DNA of 64,000 nucleotides, taken from Pomphorhynchus laevis (Eukaryota; Acanthocephala; Palaeacanthocephala; Echinorhynchida; Pomphorhynchidae). Every line of letters starts with the position of its first letter. Position 1 is the first letter of the stretch. The notes below the pieces were generated by a model. It did not search any database. It was not told the DNA's origin and worked only from the letters and a program-made list of their open reading frames with translations. The translations under genes and the position numbers were made by a program. Below, piece by piece: positions 20,399 to 32,600 of this stretch. Location of the stretch: contig WNNJ02000201.1 of NCBI GenBank assembly GCA_012934845.2, forward strand, positions 1 to 64,000, read 5' to 3'.

Positions 20399-21600
20399 AT
20401 TCTTAATTCTTGATTGTTTGATAATGTATTTATGTTTTCATTGCACTTATTTGATTTGCATTTCAAATACTTCGAAGAAATACTCAGCCTGAAATCACTT
20501 ATTATTAATTATTTTTCAACAGTTTTTGTATGGCCTAAAATCATATTATTTTGCTATTGAAGTAACTTCATGTTACTCTATGATCTTTCAGCATTTGGCT
20601 CGTATTAATTAGCGCATAATACATTGTGACCCTGGTTGTTATAAATTGAACTCATTGTAATATTGTATATTACAATTATATATTACTATTATAAATTATA
20701 TAATGTTAATGAAATTGAAGTTATAATCTTCACTCTATGTAATTCAAGCAAATTCTCATTTGAACACAATTTAAATGTAATTGCTGCTATTTTTCAAAAA
20801 TCATTAAGTCAATTTTAAAATCATTTGATAAGATTAAATACGAAAGAATTCATCATCATTTTTATCAAAAGTTAATTCGGTAAATTTTGAGTTTGGTCTT
20901 CTTTTGATACTTGCTTTACATGTGGATGTATACTCTTGGAATATTAAATATTTGATATTTATTATTGAACAAGCTTAATTAAAAAGCTAAATAATTTAGC
21001 TGTAACATGACGTGTTTGTTTTTAAGATGTTTACAAGTATTTTTAAACATCATCTCTTCGAAAGCAATAAATTTGAAAGCTTTGCTTTCTTCGAACGGAA
21101 AATTATTACAAAAAAACGGAAACTTATATAACATTTTATTAAAGTAAATAGTGTTGTACCTAGTTTTTACTTCCCCATGCTTTAATTAAAACTTTTACAA
21201 GTTTAATGTGGGGTTTAGAGTTTTAAAGTTCCTGGTTGCTATATGTAGTAGCAATATTAATCCTCAACTGTCATGTTTTAATTAAACGATCTTACTTTAT
21301 AATGAATGTCTTTTAATTAGCATGCTGATTTATTACCACGATGTAAATTAAACACCTTTGATTGAACATTATGTCGTAGTAATGTACATACGCCGTGATA
21401 AACAGATTTTATAATATTATTATAAAATAATATCTAAATAACAATCTTTTAGCTCACTATCTAGTGTACTTGTGGGAATTTTTCATGTCGCTGGCTAGAC
21501 GACTAAAGATATAAGGAACATAATATTCAGATTTTTATCTATCCCAGATTCCATTGATTGATCCTTAGCCCCTTGTTACGTTACTTCCATTGATCATTTT
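20399..21600. other. No recognisable gene
   Basis: AT-rich. No repeat of the R1 or R2 type and no coding motif were recognised. Confidence 0.6.
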
Positions 21601-21628
21601 GTTTAACAAAAGTTAAACAACCAATGCT

Positions 21629-22330
21629 AGGATTAAAGTAGCGTGTAGAATAAAAATTGCCAATAAAACAGTCGAGTCGAGTTATCGTGAGCCAACATTA
21701 AAAGGACTGAAATGTGAAATGTAGATATTGAATCAGTAGCTGATGAGGTCAACCAATGCTAGGATTAAAGTAGCGTGTAGAATAAAAATAGCCGTTGAAA
21801 TTAAAATAGTAAGAATGACTGGACAGGTATATCAACTTAAAATTAGGAAACCAATTATAGATGACTAGGTTGGAAATTGCAATTAATTGCAAAAGTAGGT
21901 AGGTTTTCAAATTGAAGGTAGCACCTTCGGCTACCAATGCTGATTTAATTCGAAATCAGAGATGATTTCAATTAAATTTGCAAAAAGTAAGAAGAGTCTT
22001 TCACTAAATATAAAAAATGCCAATAAAACAGTCAAGTCGAGTTATCGTGGGCCAACATTAAAAGGACCGAAACGTTAAATGTTGATATCGAATCAGTAGC
22101 TGATGAGGTCAACCAATACTGAAATGAAGTGTACAGTTGTTGGCGTATATAGGATTAAAGTAGGGTGCAGAATAAAAATAGTCATCAAAATATCAATAGT
22201 AATAATGACTGTACAGGTGTTTCAACTTAAAATTAGGAAGCAAACTATAGATGACTAGTTTGATAATAGTAATCATTAGGAAGAACGGTAAGTTTTCAAA
22301 TTGAAGGTTGTACATTCTACCAAATTGAAG
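21629..22330 (+). repeat. R2 repeat, partial head plus tandem copies (~390-bp unit)
   Basis: The marker AGGATTAAAGTAG starts at 21,629, 21,761 and 22,151, so a full ~390-bp unit is followed by a second one. A unit runs through TAGGTTTTCAAATTGAAGG, GAAATCAGAGATGATTTC, GCCAATAAAACAGTC, GCCAACATTAAAAGGAC and CAGTAGCTGATGAGGTCAAC. It contains a 16-bp perfect palindrome (TTGCAATTAATTGCAA) and a ~10-bp hairpin around AGAGATGA. No coding capacity. Relatives lie at 45.4-46.0 kb and 62.1-62.7 kb. Confidence 0.85.
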
Positions 22331-23900
22331 GATCTAGATTGATTACATCAATTATTATATAAAAAATTAATGTATCAATAATACCGGATTAGGAGAAAAC
22401 ATTTATTTCAATCATAATAAATAAGAGTAAAACGATAATTTCAAATATATTTTATTTTGTCAGTGGTCTACTACTTGACTGTTTAATTATGCAATGCAAA
22501 TATACTTAGTTAGATAGGTTTGTATTGATAAAAAGATCTGAAGACAAAAAGTCACGCTGTTGTTTGCATTGTGGAAAGCACTGTCATGATATTAACGATA
22601 CATGAGTGTATATTTACAATAAATGTCTAAGGAATAATCAATTTTGTGGCGAAAATTGATAAAATACATGTATTAGTGAAAATCGTGATGCTTAATATAA
22701 AACCGACGATTAAATATACTGATATAATGCAAATGGCCGTTGTTTTTGCAATCACATTGTAGTGGGTATGTAAGTGAATGTAAATGATACTTGTTTAGCA
22801 ATGACAAGATGTAACGCACTTATATCGATTATATCGATTATTTGCAATATATCGATTATAATTATGAAATTTGTTATAAATATTGTGTATTAGTAACAAA
22901 TATTAATAATTGTTATTAATATATTTTATTTCAAGTATATTTTGTAAACGGTTATGCTACCTAGCAATAATTATATTTGCGTTTCCCCGATAATTAAATT
23001 TGCTTCGATTTAATCAAGATTTTCTGTTATTTTAGGAAATCTTATTTTCTATTAATCTTATTTTCCTAGATTATCAGAAGTCATAGCATATGATAGCAGT
23101 CGACTGTGAGATTAATATTGTCAATGTTATACTTCTATTGTCGTTGTTTTTATTCTTTCTATTGTGGATTATATTTCTAAAGAATTAAAGAACGACGAAA
23201 ATAACAAAATTGTTTTAGATAGTTACTACGCATTATATTTTAAAAAGATTAGTACTAAAATCGACAATCGAGTTTAAGGGTTTAACGCAAGCAAACTTTA
23301 ACTTTTCTCTTAAATTATCGACCATTGAATCTTTAGTAAAAATTATTATTTTTGATCAATCATTCCTCAAATGATTTATCAAAATGACTATCTCCACGTT
23401 TATATAGTAGTTTCCTTGCTTAGTTGTACTGATGAACACACCGGAACGTTGCATCTGATTTTCATTTAAATAAAATAAGTTTATTTCTAAATATTATACA
23501 TTTTTTCATTACAAAAATTTTATTTAAATATACGTCTATTGCCCTTTGTAATGCAAACATCGAAAGGTTCTTAGTTACCTAGAAAATTTTGTAATTTTCG
23601 TAAATTTCTCTTAAATCTCAAGTTACATTTTATTAACCTTATCAAAATTTTTATTTAAACCCTAGAATGAATTATGTGAATCTGTTGAATGACTAAGATG
23701 TGTCTTTTATGTAAATATGCATTTTCGGTAAAGCGGTTCGTATTCATTATTAACTGATTCTATATATTTTGTAACATAGATGAAAAATGTAAATATTTAA
23801 AACAAGATTTTCTGTCATTTATTTTTTTACAAGTCGATAATTTTATAACTTATTATTTTGATGAACAACTTGATTCAAAAAATTTTGAATTAAAATTTAA
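22331..23900. other. No recognisable gene
   Basis: AT-rich DNA. It could hold an upstream exon of the TRIP12-like gene, but none was identified. Confidence 0.5.
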
Positions 23901-23904
23901 AATA

Positions 23905-24130
23905 AAATTAATTTTTATGAATTGACTAATAAATAATATATGATGTATGCGAATATAGAATATAGGTTATAAAAACGTACTGCTATATTATCAGGTATTA
24001 GTACATATTCCTCGACAAGCACAGCAGCGGAGCCAAATGCACGCTCGTGATGTATTTTCTCTTTGAATAATATACAAAGTATATTATTTATTATTCATCC
24101 ATAAAATTTTCATACAGCAGCGGAGCCTTA
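23905..24130 (+). repeat. R1 repeat, diverged
   Basis: Left-part end TTTTTATGAATTGACTAATA is followed by a diverged right part with AACTGCTATATTATCAGGTA, CACAGCAGCGGAGCCAAATG and the hairpin remnant AAATGCAC / GTGATGTATTT. Confidence 0.75.
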
Positions 24131-24232
24131 TTTCCTCTGATAAAATTTGATTATCTAGTATCCTATTCTAATTTTATTCACCCACAAAATTTTCGGCTCA
24201 AGAGTGTTTATTTATTTTTTTATATTATTGTG

Positions 24233-24582
24233 TTGATTTATATATTTTACTATTTTCTGCTTGATGTTATTTTTATAGTAACCTAGTTTAAAATATGTAT
24301 CTATTAAATTATTTAAATGATTTTGAAGAAAGCCGGTATCATTACATATTGTTGCAATTCATAAAATTTCATTATTTAATGTATTATATTTTATATTATA
24401 TGGTATCCATGAATGCTCATTCAAAAATATGTTTCTTGTAAATTTAAATATGTCATCTTTACGATATAAATTAATAGTAGTTTTAGTTAATGTTAATTTA
24501 ATGTTCATATCTAGATATACACCTTCTTTATCATTAATATTGGTTTTATTAAGAATGAGGCTACTTAGATAAATTTGTTTAT
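24233..24582 (-). pseudogene. YIDD-type reverse transcriptase fragment, copy 1
   Basis: On the minus strand this encodes the same stretch as 62,825-63,199: SLILNKTNINDKEGVYLDMN, then the T-INLYRKDD region, FTRNIFL-EHS and NNEILRIATICNDTGFLQNH. The catalytic YIDD part is missing here. An R1 copy lies immediately 3' of it in its own reading direction, as with the other three copies. It is possibly Penelope-like; the class is not certain. Confidence 0.65.
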
Positions 24583-25345
24583 TATAAAATTTGATTATCT
24601 AGTGTATATTGTGTTGATTTATACATTTTATAATTTTCTGTTTGATTTCATTTTTAAAAAATTATAAATTTAAAAAATAAAATAAAATTTTTAAATTTTT
24701 TGAAATTTTTAAAATTTTTCATTTTTTCAATTTACAATTTATCTCCATTAAAATTTTTAAATTAAAACTCAATTTTTATGAATTTACTAGTAAATTTACG
24801 TTTTTTATATTATTCATTAATTAAAAAATAATAATGATTAAAATTTAAATAATTTTATAATAAATAATAATATAATATAATAATATATATAAATAAATAA
24901 GTTGTTTTTAATTATTAAATGCTATGCAATTAATTAAAATTCAAGATACAACTCAATTTTTATGAATTTACTAGTAAATTTACGTATTTTATATTATTCA
25001 TAAATTAAAAAATAATGATGATTAAATAGTTGTTTTTATATTGTTGATTAATAATTAATGGTCACCAGGATAAAATGCTGTGCAATCAAGTTTCAACCCC
25101 TATCTCTCAATCTAGCATGGCAGCGGGGCCAAATACATGCTAATGACGTATTTCCTCTGATCAAATTTGATTAGCCTATTTTATATTCTAATACAAAGTA
25201 TATTTATTAGAGTTCATCAGGAGGAACTGCTATGCTATCAGGTTTCAGCCCCTATTATTCGACCGAACAGCAGCAGGCCAAATACGTGCTAATGACGTAT
25301 TTCCTCTGATTAAATTTGATTATCAAATTTGTATCTTATTCTAAT
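24583..25345 (+). repeat. R1 copies (two structured, two left-part only)
   Basis: Left parts end near 24,790 and 24,975. Two right parts follow at ~25,065-25,200 and ~25,210-25,340. The first has ATGCTGTG with CATGGCAG, CCCC with GGGG, and the hairpin AAATACAT/ACGTATTT; the second has AAATACGT/ACGTATTT. These variants bear on the proposed R1 RNA structure. A short stub of the reverse transcriptase 3' end lies at ~24,595-24,650. Confidence 0.75.
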
Positions 25346-25599
25346 ACAAAGTATATTATTTATTATCCATCCAAAAAAATTTCCCGCTAATGATTTTAAA
25401 TTTATTTTTAATGTTATTATGTTGATTTACATATTTTAATATTTTTTGTTTGATGATATTTATATAAAAAATATTTTATTGTTGATTTACAGTTTTTATA
25501 GTTTTTTATAGTTTTCAAGCCGACAATAATTGTCAAAAAATATAAAAAATATCTTATTCTTATACAAAGTATATTTTTTATTAACCATTCATAAATAAT

Positions 25600-25865
25600 T
25601 TATTATTGTGTTGATTTATATATTTTACTATTTTCTGTTTGATTGTATGTTTATAGTGACCTAGTTTATAATATGCATATATTAAATGACTTAAATGATT
25701 TTGAAGAAAACGTATATCGTTACAAATTGTTGCAATTCTTAAAATTTTATTATTTAATGTATTATATTTAATATTATATGGTATGCATTAATTCTTATGG
25801 AGAAATATGTTTGTAAATTCAAATATCTCATTTTCACGATATAAATTAATAATAGTTTTTATTTT
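25600..25865 (-). pseudogene. YIDD-type reverse transcriptase fragment, copy 2
   Basis: A shorter and more diverged copy of the same C-terminal stretch (YNTLNNKILRIATIC-like), minus strand, beginning soon after an R1 copy as at 24.2 and 37.6 kb. 5'-truncated. Confidence 0.6.
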
Positions 25866-26411
25866 GTGCTTTATCAAAATAAAAAAATAAATATCTTAAT
25901 CTTAAGATTTTTTATAATCTATATCTTTTATCCTTAGAATTCGTTAAAATTCTAAAAATACTATTTTTATATATTAGCTATTTTATGCCATTTAAAATTT
26001 ATAAAAATAAATATTTTGATCTTGAGATGTTCTATAATTAATATTTTTTAACGTAAGAATTTTTTAAAATTCTAAAATTAGTTATATCGATACATTTCTA
26101 CACATGTTGTGCTATATAAAAATTTAAAAAAAGAATTGTTTTGATCTTCAGAATTTTTATAATTTAGAAATTTGAACGTATGAATTTGTTAAAATTCTGA
26201 GAATACTTATTTAATTACTACTTATGTCGATACATTACGTACGCTTTTATATTAAAACATGTTTATTTTTTGTCCTTAACCTTTTTACCTGCCTAAAAAT
26301 AAAATAAAAAATAAAATTAGACGTCATGGTTTTATGCTATGGTAATACTTTAAACGACGGTTTTAAAAATACACTATTTAAAAGCTTTTAATCTTTTGTT
26401 TTAAATTTTAG
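25866..26411. other. AT-rich upstream flank of the TRIP12-like exons
   Basis: No promoter element or coding start could be supported. The first exon recognised begins in mid-codon at 26,412, so the true start lies further upstream in the window or beyond it. Confidence 0.5.
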
Positions 26412-26674
26412 CTCAAAAATCGTGAAGGAAGGGCAAGAAGAGTCTCCCGGTTTGTCATTTGTTAAATGGTTTCTATCTTAAGTTATCTATTTGTGAAAAC
26501 TAGAAGCGGTGCCAGAAGACAATAAAACAAGACAAGAATCGAGACCATCGCCGAAGCGTATTTTATATACTCGCTTCGCTAAAACAGCTGCTAAAGATAA
26601 AATTGAACGTTGCCTGAATCCAAAAGCACAAAATCACTCAGATTCAGATCAACCAAACAATCGCATGAACGAAG
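26412..26674 (+). CDS. TRIP12: TRIP12-like exons 1-2: basic, disordered N-terminus
   Basis: Exon 1 (26,412-26,449) starts with the last base of a codon and encodes SKIVKEGQEESP. A 54-bp intron follows, then exon 2 (26,504-26,674) with EAVPEDNKTRQESRPSPKRI and on to NNRMNE. Joining them makes a clean GAA codon across the junction. The region is charged and low in complexity, as expected for the disordered N-terminus of TRIP12. An exon upstream is required to supply the first two bases of the opening codon; it was not found. Confidence 0.75.
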
Positions 26675-29600
26675 GTATTGCATTGATTTCCTTTTTCTTT
26701 ATCCTAAATTTACTTAAATTAATGTGTCGTGTGTTTGCTTAAAGACATTATTTAATGATGTCAAGTGTTTATAATTGACGGTTCCAATCAGTCAACAAGT
26801 TCAATATAATCGTCAATTTAAATTTTGTGACAAAATTTCTTTACTAAATTTACGCTTGTACCTTACTGCAAAAAATCTTAGTAATAAGATTTTTTGAAAA
26901 TATTTAAAAAAATATTTTCTTTTAAAGAACAGATCTTTATTTAAAATAAATTTTAATAACCAATAATTCGAATTCGCTGGCTTTCTCGTTTTCTTAAAAT
27001 AATAGTTTTATTTTTATTAATTAGAACGACAGTTTTATGACTCTCAGTTAAGCTACGTTAGTCAGTTCAGTAACGTTCGCCAGCTCAGTAACGTTCGTCA
27101 GTTTGGTTAAGTTTGTCAGTTCAGTCAAGTTCGTCAGTTAAGTTACGTTAGTCAGTTAAGTCACGTTCGTCAGTTTAGTTACGTTCAGTTAAATATATAC
27201 CTTCCGATATATTCGTCTTATACCAAAACGGAGAACAATTTTTTTTTTGAATTTTGTCTAGTAAATAGTATGTAATAATTGATCCTTCACGTAAATTGAT
27301 CAAACAAATTGCCCCTTTAGAATTTTGTATACGATTTCAAAGTGCAATTTATACTTTAGAAAAATAAAACTCATTTAGGCATTTAATTTTGAAATATAAT
27401 TTCATTTAAATAATGGAAAACAAAGGATTGAATGCATTGTTACCAATTATAATTTGAATTTTTTTGGCATTATTGGCTAATAAAAAATTCTATGAGGTTG
27501 TCATTACACCGATTTCTTTTTTTATATACAAGCTTAGCCGTATGATTATCTGTTTTGTTGAGTCTAAAAACTATTATTGGGGCCAAAAACTGTTAACATG
27601 GCAGTTCCTCCTGATGATCTATAATCCTTATTCTCATACATCGAATGTTATTTAATTGCCAATTCATAACAATTTACTTTTATTTTAAATAATCTTCTCC
27701 TCGTAGTCATAAGATGTTGCTTTCTCATTAAACGAAATCATCATGAGACGCCATCGTGATGATGACATCGATTTTCATCTCAGCTGCAATATATATTGCT
27801 TTAAGTTTAATTCCCACTGTTTAGTACTTTCTTCTTACTTCCCTATGTAAACTGGCGTTCCTTCCTATAAAACTCTTTTTAGTTCTGTGCTATTCGGAAA
27901 GTTCACTCTTGCTTTGACCATTTCCGGACTTTGCACTCATTCACTTCAAATTCTATTGCTCCAAGTATGCTATCATCCTTCTTAGCAAATTCAATTAACT
28001 TTAAATCCGTTTAGTATTTATGTTCGGCACATAAAAATGCATTTCATTATAAATGAAAAATCAACAAATGAGATTCACTGGTATACAAGATGCACAAGCT
28101 TATTTTGATAATTAATAGTGTAAAAGAATGTTATATTGAAAATATAACATTAGTAAATTAATATTATATTTATAACATATAAAGAATTGAAAATTGAAAA
28201 TTAGAGTTTGGATTAGTATCACAAATATTAAATAAAAGTTTATTTGAACGATAAGAAATTTAAACACACAGTTGGTATGTTATCATTTATGAAGTAAAAG
28301 ATCTACCGAATGGATAAATGGAATGATTTTGAATTGAAAATTATTAAATTGTCAAATACGTTTTGATTAAATGAATTCTAGCTTAAAAATTATGTTGTAG
28401 TTACATTCACTCGATTAATTTTACTCACAGATACATCTGAAAGCAGTGATGATTCCAACAACAATACCGCAAAGCGCTCTAGGTCACATTCGGCTGCTGG
28501 TATGTAATTTACTAATTTACTATAAATTTACTTTGCTAATGTATCTGATCTTTATAATTAAAGTAAGTTTTAATTAATTTTTTTTAATTACATGAAATGT
28601 AGATATTGCGTTCAAAGTTTACCTGAATATATACAAGTCTACTTGGAAAAATATATTTTATAGAAACATTTAATTTTAATACTTTAACCCTAAATTTAAT
28701 AAAAGTCAATAAAAATAGATTAGGCAACATGTTTCTGATAACTTCTAATAACTTTCTGATAGATTCTCGAGCTGCAGTTATTTGATAGAAATTACTTTTA
28801 TTGCATTTGATTCTAGTTAGAATAAAAGAACAATTAATCAAATTTTATAACAAGAATGCAGCAGCTCACTAATTCACGCGATTTAATGTGTTTTCCTGTC
28901 TTTGAAACACTTTTTAGGTAGCATTTAATTTTAATACTTTAAACCTAAATTTAATAAAAGTCAATAAAAAATAGATTAGGCAACATGCTTCTATAATAAT
29001 ATTTATGTCTTGTTGTCTGCCCTGCCTCCGAGAACCAAAAAAATAAATCAATTTGTAAATATTTCCCCTGCCATTTTCATGCTAATTAAAATAAAAGATA
29101 ATTTATTTGCCTCTTCAGACCAATTTAAATAATTTTTTTTGTCTGATGAGGCTAATTGCATTGTCTAAAATTTACATTAAATGGAATTTGATTCTTGTGC
29201 AAAACCAAGACAGGATTTAATATATTCTGAAAGTAATCCTACCCGATAATTATATTTGCTTATAATTGCTAATGATATTTATTTATATTTTTACTCCTCA
29301 AGCCGCAATTATTTGATTAACTGTTTTTGCATTTGGTACAGCTTTTGCATTAGAATTCAAGAATAATTAAACGGATTTTCTATTTAGACCCAACCGCACC
29401 ACCGATGCCAGTACGATCTCGTATGGAATCGCCTGATGAGAGGCAAGAGATGGAAGAGCCAGATGATGATGAAGATGTTATCGAAGAAAGCCAGGAGTTG
29501 ATTGATCGTCATTTCGTCGAAGAAATTGAGGAGGAAGATGAAGACGATGATCAACCAATGATAATGCCTTCATCAATGGATGCGGAAAGGTGATTGTTTG

Positions 29601-32600
29601 CATTTTCATGATACATATTGATAGTATCAGCGGTCGTTTATTTCTTGATATTTTCTTCTAATTAATTTACTGAATTTATGAATAAAACGCTGTTATGCAG
29701 ATGTTTTATTAATATAATTATATTATATTATATTATATTAATATTAATATTAATATAATATTACTATTATGAGATTAATATTTAATTGTATTTTGTAGGT
29801 TTTCAATTTATATAGATTTACGTGCCTTCAAACCTATAATTTGTTTTATAAAAACTATTTGGCGTTTTTTCAAATGTTTACATCGACATTAATTTGACGT
29901 AATTAATATTAATTATAATTATTTATTAATTAATAATTTATTATTTGCTAATAATTAATTATGAATAAATTAATAATTTATTATTTGCATGTGTGTCTTC
30001 AATTATGAAAAGCAACTTTCCGCGCAAGACAATTCTTTGTTTTCTTCAGCGTTTGTTCAGCTTCGTTACGGAGTCCGCCTGTGGTTGTACCATTGCAGTA
30101 CCATTTCAGAAGTTTATTAACACAGTCTTTCATAATGTTGATGCGACGTTTTTCACGGCTGGCTTGTCACGAAATCTATCGCCAACCCTCCTCCTTTCGT
30201 CTCCTTCATTAACATGTGTGGTGCTATTGAGCACAGATTTTATTTTTTCATATATAACGTTGATAGGTTTTGTACGCGTTGACAGGATTTTTACTGTTCA
30301 AATTTAATCAATATAAATATATTTTAATTAAATAAATTAATTATAAATTAATTTATTTTAATTTATAATTAAAATAAAATTAGCGTTAATAATTAAATAA
30401 TGATTTAATTAAATAATTAAGTTACATAATCAAATAACAAAAGTTAGAATTAAATCAGCTAACTGAGTCTACGTATTTAATATAATTATAAAATAAACAA
30501 AACATAATAATGCTAAATCAAAATTTAATAATTAAATAATAAAATTAATAATTGTTTTTAGATTTTCTATAATTTAAATCAAGTTAAAAAAATAAAAATA
30601 AAAAATAAAATTTAAAATAAACGTCATTTTTATGAATTGACTAATAAATAACAGAAAAAATATCGAAAGTAAAAAAATATCGAAAAATAAATAAATAAAA
30701 AATATCGCAATGAAATTTTGATAACGTACGTTTTATATTAACGTTTTATATTATATGTTTTATTACGTACGATTTAATTCATCAATTTAATGATCAATTT
30801 ATAAAATACTTCATTTTAAATGCATTATAAAGTGTGGTTTATTTTAATTATTGGTTTATTTTTATCTTATTAAATAATCCTAAACCGCAGTTGTTATAAC
30901 AACTGCGGTTTTAGAATATTTAAATGATCTCATTTTATTTGATATTTTTATTAAAGTTTTTTCTAGTGATTTGTTAGTATTTATTAATTTGAAGATAATT
31001 AAATTTCTGTAAATTTCAATTAATATATTAATTTACAACGATTTGCGTTATTATCATGTAAGCTTTATTTTTTAATCATTATATATTTGTAAGACTAGGA
31101 TCTCAAGTTGGATCTATAGCTTTCACGTACTTTTCTGTTTTAGCAGATCATTCAGTGAAAGCTCGATCTCGTTGATAAAAATAATAAGTTTATTCTTGAT
31201 ATGCACGCCATTAGTTGAAATATTAGAATTTAAAATTAAGACAAACCTCGACTGTTTTTATTCAAACTTTGATTTTTATCTGATTCTATGACCGTTGATT
31301 ACAAAAATTAATGTGATTTTCACGATATATCTAACTATAATTCTAATAATTCTGCCTTATATTTTAGTTTTTTAGTTTACATATTCTTGACTCAGCTCCG
31401 TCTATGATTCTTGAAATCAAATTATGTGATTCTGGGGATCATATGCTTTATGTATGAAAAATATTAATTTTTGAATTCCTTTGCGTGGATTCTAATTATA
31501 GCCATAACAATTTTGAATTTTAAATTTTAATCATTTAAAATTTAAAATTTAAATTTTAAATTTTAATCATTTAAACTACTGATTCCTATAGCTATATGGA
31601 CTATGTTGAAAGAGCAGCTGAGTTAATGCCAATACAAGGCGGTATAATTGGGCAGCCACAACGTCTTAATATACATTCAAATATGTTTTCTACATATCAG
31701 AGACTGATTTCAGAGATTCCAATGCATGTTCGGTAGTCACACGTTTTGCCAATGATATATTTGACTTTTCAAAACATTTTAGACGATCTCATCAGCTTTT
31801 TCAGCAACCACAAGTTGAGCACGTTCCCGAACGGTTACTTACACTAATTAATATGTTGGAAACCGTTAGTTCGTTAGAGGCTGCTTCAATTCTTACTGAA
31901 ATAGGCGAATTTATTTTACTAAACAACGAAGATAACTTACAAAATTTCCCAAAAAGAGCATTCGTGACTTTGCTAACGAGATTTATTCCGCCAGTCACTT
32001 CTGTCGGTATTGACGATGATCTAAATATGGGTGAAACGAATGCAATTCTTGCTTGTAAAGCTTTGGCCTTTCTATGTGAAGCTCTGCCTACATCAGCTGT
32101 CGCTATTTCAAGAGCTGTACCAAATTTGTTAAGATGCTTGGAACACTTCACCGTTGTAGATTTACCAGAACACGCTTTAAAGGTCTTGGAGTGGTTAGCT
32201 ATTCGGAATCAGGCTAGATCGATTCTGACACACTACGGAATAGCATTGGCTCTTAATATATTTGACTTTTTGTCTGTATCTGCCGTAACCAGCGTGTTGA
32301 TAATCATGCAGAAGTGTGCTGAAGTTGTTCGACCCTTTCCCAATGAATACCAATATATTGTTCCGTTTCTACAATTTGCAGAAAAAGGCATTAATTTACA
32401 GGTAATATATTAATATGATTATTAATATTTCAATGAAATATAGTAAAACTAGATCACAATATCAGGAACAAATATTGAATTTTTATAAGAAATATTTATC
32501 TACAAATTATACGTAAACCAGAGTATTTTCTTTAATCACCTTATGAACCCATTTTTGCAAGAATTAAAGTTTATGTGTTGATCTTCTTGATATATGGACG

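Noticed and set aside
22090-22160. CTGATGAGGTCAACCAATACTGAAA in R2 (also near 45,950 and 62,590) as a hammerhead ribozyme
   Set aside because: CUGAUGA and GAAA are present, but helix II is only three weak pairs, no consistent helix I or III with a UH cleavage site can be drawn, and the inverted copy at 62.1 kb has lost the GAAA.
29993-30307. 104-codon frame in intron 4 as an extra TRIP12 exon or a gene
   Set aside because: No similarity to the family is visible, and exons 4 and 5 already join in the correct phase (AG|C) to give continuous sequence.
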